From NCBI RefSeq assembly GCF_900114265.1, contig NZ_FPKV01000001.1, positions 310,001 through 374,000 of the forward strand: DNA of 64,000 bases, given 5' to 3'. A program made the translations under genes and the position numbers. The stretch's first letter is position 1. Each line of letters opens with the position of its first letter. This document shows, piece by piece, positions 52,879 through 61,394 of the stretch. Source of the stretch: Flaviramulus basaltis (GTDB lineage: Bacteria > Bacteroidota > Bacteroidia > Flavobacteriales > Flavobacteriaceae). The notes beneath the pieces were generated by a model. It was not told where the DNA came from, searched no databases, and saw nothing but the letters and a program-made list of their open reading frames with translations.

Positions 52879-53502
52879 TTATTTTTTGAATTTAATAATT
52901 AGTGGAATTACTTTTAGATGCTGCAAATCGGGGTGTTTAGTGTTAACTTCAACAGCTCCTTTAAAGTACAACTCATCATCTTCCTCTACTTTTTGTTTCA
53001 ATAAAGGGACTACAGTTTCTCTAACTATATTATTAAGTTCAACGGAAATACTGTTAAAGTCCATAGTGTTTTGAAAATCACCAATATCTGCAATCGCACT
53101 CGCATCACGTATGGCATTTCCAAAAATAAAATCCGTTGCTATTCGTATATGCTGTTCTTTGTCATCATTTAGCACTAATAAAATATTTTCGTCTTCAATA
53201 GTGGCAACAGTTGCGTTACCTTCAATTATAAAATTATAATTATCACTAATACCTAGTTTTTTACCGTTATTTTTACAGTAACCGGTTATGTCATCCGCAA
53301 TATTTACTAGAAATTCTGAAGCATTAATTGCCGGAAGCGTTTCCGTTTTAGAAGCCATAAAATCAATAGCTAGTGTTTTTACATCAAAAACGCCTTTATT
53401 CTGTCCTCTCTTATGGTCATCCAAAGATTCAAAGTAAACAGCATTGTAAAGCGAAAGGCCTATTAATAATGCGAAAACAATATATTTAATTACTTGTTTC
53501 AT
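52879..53502 (-). CDS. DUF2291 predicted periplasmic protein
   Basis: 207 residues from the ATG at 53500-53502. An N-terminal membrane segment or signal (YIVFALLIGLSLYNAVYF) is followed by a small beta-rich domain with DVKTLAIDFM, TGYCKNNGKKLGI, NAIRDASAIADIGDFQNTMDFN and VPLLKQK. This matches DUF2291, a family of unknown function found with ribose-type ABC importers. It lies between the binding-protein and ATPase genes, so a periplasmic accessory role in transport is likely. Confidence 0.82.
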   Translation of the reverse strand: MKQVIKYIVFALLIGLSLYNAVYFESLDDHKRGQNKGVFDVKTLAIDFMASKTETLPAINASEFLVNIADDITGYCKNNGKKLGISDNYNFIIEGNATVATIEDENILLVLNDDKEQHIRIATDFIFGNAIRDASAIADIGDFQNTMDFNSISVELNNIVRETVVPLLKQKVEEDDELYFKGAVEVNTKHPDLQHLKVIPLIIKFKK

Positions 53503-53508
53503 GTTCAA

Positions 53509-54471
53509 TTAGTTTCTTGAGTCGTAGTCACCAAATTCCTTAATATTCTCCTGAGTCACAAGACTAACAGCCAGTGGTGTTTTTTTACTAAAATCACGTT
53601 TCCCTTTAATGTATTCATCGGCTAATTCTGCCGCAGTTCTAGCCATTTTTTTAGGAGACTGCATCACGGTTGCTTTTATTTTTTTATCTGCAATAGCATT
53701 CATAACATCATCGGCTCCATCAAAGCCAAATACCATAACATCCTTTTCTTTTCCAGCGGCTACGAGTGCTTGATAAGCACCCATTGCCATGGCATCATTG
53801 CCACAAAAAACAGCATTTAAATCGGGGTTTGATTGCATGATGGATTCTAAGACTTCCATGGCCTTACTTCTGTCAAAATCGGCACTTTGTTGGGATACCA
53901 TTTTCAAATCTGGAAAAAGATCAACAACACTATGAAATCCTTTAGATCTATTCCATGTATTATTATCACCGACTAAACCAAGAAGTTCAACATATTTACC
54001 TTTCTTATTTAGTTGCCTGACAAAATATTCACCTAGCGCTACGCATCCAGAAAAACTGTCTGAAATAATTTGTGAAGTAGCCACATCTAGGGAATTCACT
54101 TCCCTATCCATACAAAAAACGGGGACTCCAGCTCGCTTGGCACGTTTGACATTGGATACAGAACCTTCAGAGTCTGTAGGATTAAATAATACTGCACTAT
54201 AACCAGCTGCAATTAAATTTTCAAAATGTTCCGCTTCTTTAGATGTATTATTTTGCGAATCAAAGATAGTGGCTTCATAACCTAATTCCCTGGCACGCTC
54301 AGCGGCTGACTCCCCTAAAACTACAAACCATGGATTGTTTAAAGTTGAAATAACAACGGCTATTTTTTTTGATGCATCTTTCTTCTTTTCATTACATCCA
54401 AACAGGGAGAACAGAGTTAGTAATAAAAGAATTAGATTTTGTGGGCTGAATGGTTTAGTCGGTTTGGTCAT
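53509..54471 (-). CDS. Ribose-type ABC transporter sugar-binding lipoprotein
   Basis: 320 residues from the ATG at 54469-54471; a TTG three codons earlier is less likely. The signal ends FSLFGC, giving a lipoprotein. The periplasmic-binding-protein-1 fold shows IAVVISTLNNPWFVVLGESAA, FNPTDSEG, VPVFCMDRE, NAVFCGNDAMAMGAYQAL and DVMVFGFDGADD. It is close to ribose/autoinducer-2 type binding proteins. It captures the sugar for import; identity unknown. In the operon it stands between the transketolase genes and DUF2291. Confidence 0.93.
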   Translation of the reverse strand: MTKPTKPFSPQNLILLLLTLFSLFGCNEKKKDASKKIAVVISTLNNPWFVVLGESAAERARELGYEATIFDSQNNTSKEAEHFENLIAAGYSAVLFNPTDSEGSVSNVKRAKRAGVPVFCMDREVNSLDVATSQIISDSFSGCVALGEYFVRQLNKKGKYVELLGLVGDNNTWNRSKGFHSVVDLFPDLKMVSQQSADFDRSKAMEVLESIMQSNPDLNAVFCGNDAMAMGAYQALVAAGKEKDVMVFGFDGADDVMNAIADKKIKATVMQSPKKMARTAAELADEYIKGKRDFSKKTPLAVSLVTQENIKEFGDYDSRN

Positions 54472-54483
54472 AAAATCCAATTT

Positions 54484-55455
54484 TTAAATATTTAGCATTT
54501 TTTTACAAGTTTTGTAAATACCTTCTTTTGAAATGCCATAATGATTAAAAATTTCAACTTGAGAACCCGTTACCGTATATTCATCTGGAATCCCAATGAT
54601 TTGAAACGGGTTTTTAAATCCGTGTTGAAATAAATGGGAAGCACAAGCTTCTCCCAAACCACCAGTTACCATATGCTCTTCAACTATAATTATGGGTCTG
54701 CCATTTTTAGCAAGGTTTTCAATTAAGTTTAAGTCTAACGGTTTTATGGTGTGCATACTTATAACCGTTGCTTTTATGTCATGATCATCTTCCAGTTTTT
54801 TGGCAGCGAGCCAAGCAGGATACACTGTTTCTCCACTTGCTATAATGGCTATGTCATCACCATCTCTAATCACTCTACCCTTTCCAAACTCAAACGTTTT
54901 ATTGTTCTCATTTAAAAACGGCATAGTTTTTTTACCAAAGCGCATATAAATCGGCTTATCATGTTGAGCTGCTAAACGCACCGCTTGTTCTGTTTCAAAA
55001 TTATCTGCAGGTGCCAAAATGGTAATATTGTTAATTGCACGAAGCACGGCATAATCATGCAAACTATGATGTGTTGTCCCTAAGGCACCATAACTAACGC
55101 CAGCACTAATCCCTACTAAGGTTACCGGATTGTCTGAATAGCAAACGTCATTTTTGATTTGCTCCAATGCTCTAGCACTAAGAAAACAAGCCGGTGAAAC
55201 TGCAAAAACATTTTTCCCAGCGGAAGCTAGACCGGCAGCAACGCCAACTAAATTCTGTTCGGCTATTCCCACTTCTACTATTTGATTCGGATATTTTTGT
55301 CCAAAAGGAACTAATTTCCCAGAACCACGGGAATCACTCGTTACGGCAATAATATCCTTATTGGTTTCTGCTAATTCTTGAAGTGTTATAGAAAAAACTT
55401 CCTGATTGGCTTTTCCCATTTTTAAATCCTTTTCCTCAATTTTATCTAATTCCAT
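54484..55455 (-). CDS. Transketolase C-terminal subunit
   Basis: 323 residues. Pyrimidine-binding domain at about 18-185 with VEVGIAEQNLVGVAAGLA (catalytic Glu at about 66) and GALGTTHHSLHDYAVLRAI, and a C-terminal transketolase domain with IVEEHMVTGGLGEACASHLF. Together with the N-terminal subunit encoded just upstream (6-bp gap) it forms a two-gene transketolase. Split transketolases of this type are used for special sugar phosphates as well as in general metabolism. Its place inside an ABC-importer/isomerase/kinase operon points to a dedicated catabolic role. Confidence 0.93.
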   Translation of the reverse strand: MELDKIEEKDLKMGKANQEVFSITLQELAETNKDIIAVTSDSRGSGKLVPFGQKYPNQIVEVGIAEQNLVGVAAGLASAGKNVFAVSPACFLSARALEQIKNDVCYSDNPVTLVGISAGVSYGALGTTHHSLHDYAVLRAINNITILAPADNFETEQAVRLAAQHDKPIYMRFGKKTMPFLNENNKTFEFGKGRVIRDGDDIAIIASGETVYPAWLAAKKLEDDHDIKATVISMHTIKPLDLNLIENLAKNGRPIIIVEEHMVTGGLGEACASHLFQHGFKNPFQIIGIPDEYTVTGSQVEIFNHYGISKEGIYKTCKKMLNI

Positions 55456-55461
55456 ACTTCA

Positions 55462-56286
55462 CTAGATTAATGCTTCTGCTTCTGTTAATTCTGAAAGTGC
55501 CAATTCGTATTGCTCAGGAGTTGGCACGCCATGGTGCCATTTTGTAACACCTTCCATATAACTAACCCCTTTGCCTTTAATAGTATGGGCAATGATAAAG
55601 TTTGGTTTACCTGTTTCAAAAGGTCCATTATTTAGTGCTCCTTCTAGTTCTTCTAGATTATGTCCATCTATTTCTTTAACCGCCCAGCCAAAAGATTCTA
55701 ATTTTTCTCTAATAGAATCTATATTCATAACTTCTTTGTTATAACCTGTAATTTGTTGTTTATTATTATCCAGAATCGCATATAAATTGTCTAGTTTATA
55801 ATGGGATGCTGATAAGAATGCTTCCCAGTTTGAACCTTCTGGCAATTCTCCATCACCCAATAAGGTGAAAACGCGATGTGTTTTATGGTCTAATTTTGCC
55901 GCAATGGCTTCTCCAACACAAATAGATAAACCATGGCCTAAAGCCCCTGTGTTTTGTTCTACACCGTTTACTTTTTTTGTTGGGTGGCCAATGTAATGGG
56001 ATTGATATTGACAAAGCGTTTCCAAATCTGATTCAGGAAAAAAACCCCTATCGGCTAATGTTACAAATAGGGCCTCTACACAATGCCCTTTACTTTGAAT
56101 ATACCTATCTCTAGAAGGGTCTCTAAAATTGCTTGGTTCTACATTTAAAACGCGATTATATAACACGTTTAAAGTGTCAACACACGATAAACTTCCACCT
56201 GTATGTCCCGCTTTTGCTTTATATATGTATTTAAGAAGGTTTTTCCTTAAAAAAACCGATTTCATTTGTAATTCTTTTTTCGTCAT
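55462..56286 (-). CDS. Transketolase N-terminal subunit (thiamine diphosphate-binding)
   Basis: 274 residues. The thiamine-diphosphate-binding motif GDGELPEGSNWEAFLSASHY lies at about 144-163, followed by AILDNN. AGHTGGSLSCVDTLN and QSKGHCVEALFVTLADRG are standard transketolase N-terminal features, and IKGKGVSYMEG closes the domain. It carries no C-terminal domain of its own; that is on the next gene. The pair would transfer a two-carbon unit from the phosphorylated ketose made by the kinase to an aldose phosphate. Confidence 0.93.
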   Translation of the reverse strand: MTKKELQMKSVFLRKNLLKYIYKAKAGHTGGSLSCVDTLNVLYNRVLNVEPSNFRDPSRDRYIQSKGHCVEALFVTLADRGFFPESDLETLCQYQSHYIGHPTKKVNGVEQNTGALGHGLSICVGEAIAAKLDHKTHRVFTLLGDGELPEGSNWEAFLSASHYKLDNLYAILDNNKQQITGYNKEVMNIDSIREKLESFGWAVKEIDGHNLEELEGALNNGPFETGKPNFIIAHTIKGKGVSYMEGVTKWHHGVPTPEQYELALSELTEAEALI

Positions 56287-56313
56287 TTTTCTATTTATAA
56301 AAAATTTAATCGA

Positions 56314-57729
56314 TTACCCTTTGTGATAATAAATATCCCAACCCATGTAGTTTCCTAAAGCTTCTTCAAGAATAGCAGCTGATTTAGAAGCATTCATAAC
56401 CACATGATGCTCAAAACCATTTTTGCATACATAATTCATTAAGCCTTCTAAATTGCTGATTTGTGCAACAGCTCTATTTCCAAATGTTTTTAAAGGATCA
56501 TTCGTTAATTCACCTTCACCTATATAAGCTTTTATAATACCTTTAGGGTCGTCTGTACTTATTCTTCCGTAAGTAAGTGGCATTGCAGGTGTACGACCAT
56601 CCAAAGCTCCATACGTATTTTCAACCCCAACAGAAGTGCCTAAAATTGGTGCATTACTAATTTCGATATCTGGTAAAAAAGATTTTGCCCAGTTGCCACA
56701 ATGGAACAAAACACATTTATTAGGGTCTTCAGCATAATTATTATTCCAATCTACCAAGGCACTAGGAGACCCAGAAGCCAATTGCATAGCATACATACTT
56801 AAAGTTCCTGTAACATCTACTTCACAAGCCGACGGCAGCATATTTTCGGACATGATACTCATACTTGTACACACATTACAACCAAAATTTTGTTGTAATG
56901 AGGTCCAACATTGAATAGCAGTCGCATCTAGAGCATATTCTTCAACAAAATCATTTAAAACAACATCCAATTTTGCCATTTGAATCATGGCGCCATTAGG
57001 TGTTTTACCTTTTGGTGCATAAGTATTTATTTTATCTAAATGTTGTTTAACAGACGTATCATCTTTAGTAAGTTTATTTGCTTTACCTAAAATTTCTGAT
57101 AAATCAATGGTGGTAACGGTAATACCATTTCTTTGCAATATTTTTTCTGAATAACGAACCGTATTAAAGGCTCCTGGTCTGGCACCAACAGCTCCAATAC
57201 GAACATTTCTTAGGCCTTTCACAACACGACAGACAGCAACAAAATTTACTAAGTCTTTTTGAAATATTTCATCTGAAGGTAAGCAGACATGCTTGCTTGT
57301 TAAGGTATATTTTATGCCATATTGATACAGATTATTACAAACTGAAATTTTACCACACCAAGAATCACGACGATTCACCACATTCATTTTAGACAATTCG
57401 TCTGGATAAGCTTGAATTAAAACAGGAACATTTAGATTTGCTAATTTTAAAGTATCGGCTACCCCTTTTTCATCTCCAAAATTTGGCAATAAAACCAAAA
57501 TTCCAGCTAATTCATCTCTATACTTTTTGAAAAGTTCGGCACATTTTTGTGCTTCTTTATATGTTTCAACACCACCAAGTTTGGTGTCTATGGTTTTCAA
57601 CACAATAGGTTTTAGATTTAATTTCGCAAAAACATCAATGATTTCTGTTCTTGCTTTTTCAACCAAGCTATCTGGGAAAAAATCCCTGTTTCCTATTATT
57701 ATTCCAATACTTAATGTTGGTTTTGACAT
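56314..57729 (-). CDS. L-fucose/L-arabinose isomerase-family protein
   Basis: 471 residues. The N-terminal domain (SIGIIIGNRDFFPDSLVEKAR) is followed by LVLLPNFGDEKG and a central VRIGAVGARPGAFNTVRYSE block. The C-terminal metal-binding part shows NMLPSACEVDVTGTLSMYAM (Glu and Asp ligands), VLFHCGNWAKSFL and EHHVVMNASKSAAILEEAL. This matches fucose-isomerase-like proteins. In this operon it would convert the imported aldose to a ketose for the FGGY kinase. It lies 104 bp after the DeoR gene and is the first enzyme gene of the operon. Sugar not identified. Confidence 0.85.
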   Translation of the reverse strand: MSKPTLSIGIIIGNRDFFPDSLVEKARTEIIDVFAKLNLKPIVLKTIDTKLGGVETYKEAQKCAELFKKYRDELAGILVLLPNFGDEKGVADTLKLANLNVPVLIQAYPDELSKMNVVNRRDSWCGKISVCNNLYQYGIKYTLTSKHVCLPSDEIFQKDLVNFVAVCRVVKGLRNVRIGAVGARPGAFNTVRYSEKILQRNGITVTTIDLSEILGKANKLTKDDTSVKQHLDKINTYAPKGKTPNGAMIQMAKLDVVLNDFVEEYALDATAIQCWTSLQQNFGCNVCTSMSIMSENMLPSACEVDVTGTLSMYAMQLASGSPSALVDWNNNYAEDPNKCVLFHCGNWAKSFLPDIEISNAPILGTSVGVENTYGALDGRTPAMPLTYGRISTDDPKGIIKAYIGEGELTNDPLKTFGNRAVAQISNLEGLMNYVCKNGFEHHVVMNASKSAAILEEALGNYMGWDIYYHKG

Positions 57730-57833
57730 AGTTCTTTATTGTGGATTTAAAGTTCTCTCATTAATTGAAGCAGAGCTATAGATTTTAATGGAAAGAAAAT
57801 GGTGCTTTTTAGTGTTATTCAATCTTATATGAT

Positions 57834-58610
57834 TTATTGGTTTTCCGCTAAAATCACCTCGATTTCATGATTTTTAAAAACTTTTTTGTCTTTTTCCTCC
57901 ATTCCTGAATCCGTTATGATAAAATCTATTAAGGATAAAGCCCCCAAACTTGCCAAGGCACTTTTTCCAATTTTGGTGCTGTCGGCTACTAAATAAGTAA
58001 TATCGGCAGCCTCAATCATGGCTTTTTTAACTACCAAATCGCTTATACTTGGGTATGTAAGTCCTGATTTCAAGGAAATTCCAGCAGTCGCCAAGAATAG
58101 TTTTTGAACATTTAGCCCTTTAAAAAAATCTGCTGCTTTTTGACCAGTTAGTGATAATGTTGGAGGTTTAAATTCACCACCTGTCATGATGACCTCGATT
58201 CCAGGTTCTGCTCCAAGCATTAGAGCAATGTTAAGTGCATTGGTAATAACTGTTAGATTTTTATAGCCCTTTAGCTTCTTTGCAATTTCGGTTGTAGTAC
58301 TTCCCGAGTCCAAAATAATGGTGTCCCCGCTTTCAATAAATTCAAGACATTTAATCGCTATTGTTTCTTTTTTATCGAGATTTTCTTGATGTACTATAGA
58401 AAAATTTTTAACATGATCTTCAATATTTTTCATGAATGCACCACCATGCTCTCTAATTATTAGCCCTTGTTTTTCTAATTTTTCTAAATCCTGCCTGACA
58501 GTTACTTCGGTTACTTTAAAAAGTTTAGCTAAATCAGCAACCTTTGCTGACCCATCTTCTTTTAAAAGTTCTATAATTTTCTCACGTCTCTGATTAGGTA
58601 GAATTGCCAT
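57834..58610 (-). CDS. DeoR-family transcriptional repressor
   Basis: 258 residues from the ATG at 58608-58610; a TAC-rich upstream extension is not needed. DeoR helix-turn-helix at about 4-58 (NQRREKIIELLKEDGSAKVADL, FKVTEVTVRQDLEKLEKQGLIIREHGGA), then the DeoR C-terminal sensor domain with DSGSTTTEIAK and FLATAGISLKSGLTYPS. Such repressors are relieved by a sugar phosphate made by the operon they control. It is the first gene of the minus-strand sugar operon and would repress it. Repeats at 58638-58687 lie 28 bp upstream of its start codon and are its likely operator. Confidence 0.92.
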   Translation of the reverse strand: MAILPNQRREKIIELLKEDGSAKVADLAKLFKVTEVTVRQDLEKLEKQGLIIREHGGAFMKNIEDHVKNFSIVHQENLDKKETIAIKCLEFIESGDTIILDSGSTTTEIAKKLKGYKNLTVITNALNIALMLGAEPGIEVIMTGGEFKPPTLSLTGQKAADFFKGLNVQKLFLATAGISLKSGLTYPSISDLVVKKAMIEAADITYLVADSTKIGKSALASLGALSLIDFIITDSGMEEKDKKVFKNHEIEVILAENQ

Positions 58611-58637
58611 AAAATACAATTATTAAATTATTACATT

Positions 58638-58687
58638 ACAAATAAAAGAAAATAAACACAAATAAAAGAAAATAAACGTAAATAAAA
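58638..58687 (-). promoter_or_regulatory. 10-bp-periodic direct repeat, candidate DeoR operator
   Basis: Two exact 20-bp tandem copies, each ACAAATAAAA followed by GAAAATAAAC, are followed by GTAAATAAAA (58678-58687). The unit is thus a 10-bp motif (consensus RYAAATAAAM) repeated five times on one face of the helix. It lies directly upstream of the DeoR gene. DeoR-family repressors are known to bind repeated half-sites. Confidence 0.6.
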
Positions 58688-58716
58688 TTTTCAACATTAT
58701 GTTCTCTATTCATTCA

Positions 58717-58733
58717 TCCTTGAGCCTCAAGGA
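58717..58733. promoter_or_regulatory. Perfect interrupted palindrome TCCTTGAG-C-CTCAAGGA
   Basis: Arms of 8 bp with one central base, in the spacer between traN and the sugar operon. It could be a regulator site, a recombination-related site or part of an old terminator. No poly-T tract follows on either strand. Confidence 0.4.
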
Positions 58734-58964
58734 TATACCAATGGACTGTATTTTCCATAAAAAACTATTATTTTTTCAGACAGAAGATTCCAAATCCCAT
58801 TGAATTTGATTGCAGTAAAATATTTAAAGGGAAAGAACAACTAATAAAGAATACTTTGAACTTTTTAAGTCCAAACATGGGAAAAGGTTAAATTTTAATG
58901 GTGAAAAATTTAAACAAAAATATGTCTTGAAAAAGACGCTCGCACAAATTTTGATTTAATTTTA

Positions 58965-59759
58965 TCAATTCTTAAGTAACAGTTTCCTATCGCCATTTAA
59001 TTCCTGCAGCTCAATTTCCAACTTCTCATTCTTTCCCAATACAAATTTAGGAAAGACAATTACAAATCTATTTGATTTATCCTTTTCAACAACATTTGGC
59101 ATGCTATGTTCATAAACAATTTCTTGTTCCAGTCTTTGATAAGAGGCTTTACGTCTATTATTTCCATTGACTCTAAAAACTTTTAAATATCCAACCTCAA
59201 AATCAATTTCTGAATTGTTCTTGACACCAAACACTAAATATACTTCAGACCCATTATAAGTGATTTTTTGCAATTGTAATTTCAAGCCTTTATTACGATC
59301 GGTAACTATAGATACATCTCTCGATTTCAATAAATAACCACTGAATTTTTGAAAATATTTAACTCTATTTTTATGTAAACTTTGTGATTTTAGAATTGGA
59401 CTTTGTTCAATCGTAGTTGGATATTCCATGCCAATACTTTCTTCCTCCGTGATAAAATAATTGAGCTCTCCCAGCTGCTTTTTATACTTCAATATATAGG
59501 AGTAAATCTTTCCATTTTTGGTTATGGCCAACAAATTACTTTCTATCCCTGGAGTGGCCTGTAATAATCCGAAGGACTGCTCCTTTTCCCTGTTATAGGT
59601 AAACACAAAATGATTTGCACCTGTAATTCCTTGACGAATCGATTCAGGAAAAAACAAAGCGACATTTTTACTTTCGTTGGCATAAATAGTATCCAAAGGT
59701 TTTTGTGCTCTTAAATAATTTGAGAAAATTATAACTGTTATGATGATATATGCTTTCAT
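58965..59759 (-). CDS. traN: Conjugative transposon protein TraN
   Basis: 264 residues with a signal peptide (NYLRAQ). It matches the TraN family (DUF4138) of CTnDOT-type elements: DTIYANESKNVALFFPESIRQGI at the start, YLVFGVKNNSEIDFEVGYLKVF-type beta strands in the middle and FPKFVLGKNEKLEIELQE at the end. TraN is an outer-membrane-associated part of the conjugation channel. It follows traM by 20 bp. In CTnDOT, traO, traP and traQ follow; here the frame ends and a sugar operon starts after a 345-bp spacer. Confidence 0.88.
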   Translation of the reverse strand: MKAYIIITVIIFSNYLRAQKPLDTIYANESKNVALFFPESIRQGITGANHFVFTYNREKEQSFGLLQATPGIESNLLAITKNGKIYSYILKYKKQLGELNYFITEEESIGMEYPTTIEQSPILKSQSLHKNRVKYFQKFSGYLLKSRDVSIVTDRNKGLKLQLQKITYNGSEVYLVFGVKNNSEIDFEVGYLKVFRVNGNNRRKASYQRLEQEIVYEHSMPNVVEKDKSNRFVIVFPKFVLGKNEKLEIELQELNGDRKLLLKN

Positions 59760-59779
59760 TTTTATGTGTTTTTAGATTA

Positions 59780-60712
59780 TTACCGATTATCGGCTTTTAA
59801 TATGAGTTTGTAATTATGAGTTACCGTCACCTTAACGTTTCGGTTATTTCTTTGAAATATTTTTTTCACACCATCAACTTGAGGTACTCCGGCTATATTG
59901 ATATCATCGACTATATCTCCGGTAACTTCTTGACCAGCTTCAGCCCTAAAACTATTCTCAACGTAAATCCCTTCACTACCATCTTGAAAATCAAAAGCTT
60001 TTAGTTTAACCGTTTGACGGTTGATGTTTTCTATTCTTATAATGGTTCTGTTAGGTTTAAAACTCACAAAACCATAAATAGGTGTGTTTTTTGGCAACAT
60101 CCTATTGTTAATTTTTGTAGCTTTAATTAATCGCATCTGCAAACGATAATTGGTTTGTACTGTTTGGGTCCCATCCACTCTGGCATAGATAAGGCTATCG
60201 GTGTTTTTAGAATTTAGCCTATCGTTTTCCATGGGTTTCGAAGCAAAAAACAATCGGTGCTCTAAAGCCAACTCCTTGGTGTCTATTTGATTTTCCTGTT
60301 TGTTTTTTTTAGGTATTGAATCCCTCTTGATTGCTTTAGGTCTAATTTTAGTATCTGGTTCTGTAAAATTCCTATTGGAATAACTGATGCGACCTTCATT
60401 ATAAATACTGTCAACAATTCGCACCTTTTTCTTGTCCAGTAAATCAGGGTCATAGACGCCTGTGGAATCCAATAGGCGTTCGTCATAAATACTGGGTGCA
60501 TTGGTTTCCCTGACTTCCTTTAGTGCATCCAATGCTTCCAATTTAGACTCATATTCCTTTTGGCCTTCCCCTAATTCAGGAATGGGGATTTGGTTGGTCT
60601 CGATGGTTGGTTCTTCTTCATCTCCCATGACCAACATGGCATATGCCCCTATAAAAAGGATGACACAGATCAGTACAGATGCAAATACGATCTTATTTTT
60701 CTCTATCTTCAT
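59780..60712 (-). CDS. traM: Conjugative transposon protein TraM
   Basis: 310 residues with an N-terminal membrane anchor (IVFASVLICVILFIGAYAM). A Pro/Glu-rich and charged linker (about 35-160) precedes a C-terminal TrbI/VirB10-like beta domain with QTNYRLQMRLIKATKINN, LPKNTPIYGFVSF and GQEVTGDIVDDINIAGVPQVDG. This matches TraM of CTnDOT-type elements, which acts as the VirB10-like bridge between the membranes. It lies 22 bp after traK. The small traL gene found between traK and traM in CTnDOT is not present here. Confidence 0.88.
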   Translation of the reverse strand: MKIEKNKIVFASVLICVILFIGAYAMLVMGDEEEPTIETNQIPIPELGEGQKEYESKLEALDALKEVRETNAPSIYDERLLDSTGVYDPDLLDKKKVRIVDSIYNEGRISYSNRNFTEPDTKIRPKAIKRDSIPKKNKQENQIDTKELALEHRLFFASKPMENDRLNSKNTDSLIYARVDGTQTVQTNYRLQMRLIKATKINNRMLPKNTPIYGFVSFKPNRTIIRIENINRQTVKLKAFDFQDGSEGIYVENSFRAEAGQEVTGDIVDDINIAGVPQVDGVKKIFQRNNRNVKVTVTHNYKLILKADNR

Positions 60713-60734
60713 TTGTTTTGTTTTAAAAAGCCCT

Positions 60735-61352
60735 TCATGGGCTTTTAGGTTCTACACGTTTTAATTTATTTTCAAAAAAGTTGGTAATCAAAAGCCCGTG
60801 GGTATTATTTGGAAAGTTCCGATCCACATAGATCAAGGCTCCAGTAGTTGTCAATTGATAGGTATCAATGATTGCACCCCGATTGATCTCAAAAATAGTT
60901 GTGGTTTCAAACCCATAGGGTTCTTTTTGAATATTAATGCTTGATGAGACACTTAGGACTTTTTGCACCAATGAATATTGCAACAAGCGATTATAAACCC
61001 CATCGGCCTTTTTTTGTCTGTACAATCCATCTACCGAACTATTTCCTAACCATAAGGCCTTCTCCAAGTTCTTTTCGTAATTACTGGCATCTATATTATA
61101 GAAATAGGTATGGAACAATTCTAAATGTGACAATATTTCCACTTCCAAGTTTTCATGCTGTGATACCAGCTTCAAGGGAATCACCTTGCCGTCGGTATTG
61201 ACAACAAACGCCTTATTGATTGTTTCTTTATGAAGTTTTATGACTGAAAGAACGGATACCGTACAAGCCAATAAAGCGCCAATCACAACCGCTAATACAA
61301 TGAAACGGTTAAGCTTCAATACATAATAAATATTCTTATAAGGTGTCTTCAT
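60735..61352 (-). CDS. traK: Conjugative transposon protein TraK
   Basis: 205 residues with one N-terminal membrane segment (FIVLAVVIGALLACTVSVLSV) followed by a periplasmic VirB8-like domain (LELFHTYFYNIDASNYEKN, ALWLGNSSVDGLYRQKK). It ends with FFENKLKRVEP. It matches TraK of CTnDOT-type elements, a VirB8-like inner-membrane component of the conjugation channel. It lies 42 bp after traJ and is presumably part of the tra operon. Confidence 0.88.
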   Translation of the reverse strand: MKTPYKNIYYVLKLNRFIVLAVVIGALLACTVSVLSVIKLHKETINKAFVVNTDGKVIPLKLVSQHENLEVEILSHLELFHTYFYNIDASNYEKNLEKALWLGNSSVDGLYRQKKADGVYNRLLQYSLVQKVLSVSSSINIQKEPYGFETTTIFEINRGAIIDTYQLTTTGALIYVDRNFPNNTHGLLITNFFENKLKRVEPKSP

Positions 61353-61394
61353 AATTCATTTTTATTTTTTAATTATCAAATGTGCCGTAGTTAC

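Larger units (their letters stand above)
58620..58964. other. Spacer between the conjugation module and the sugar operon
   Basis: This gap of about 345 bp contains the periodic repeats and a palindrome, listed separately, near the DeoR gene. Between 58735 and 58964 plus-strand frames such as one with FDCSKIFKGKEQLIKN and another with NGEKFKQKYVLKKTLAQ are open for 20-40 codons. They have no start and no recognised domain, and might be decayed coding sequence. No integrase, att site or IS end was recognised. Confidence 0.5.

Noticed and set aside
58735-58964. Possible coding remnant in the traN-to-DeoR spacer
   Set aside because: Short open stretches in several frames give no recognised family and no start; treated as non-coding.
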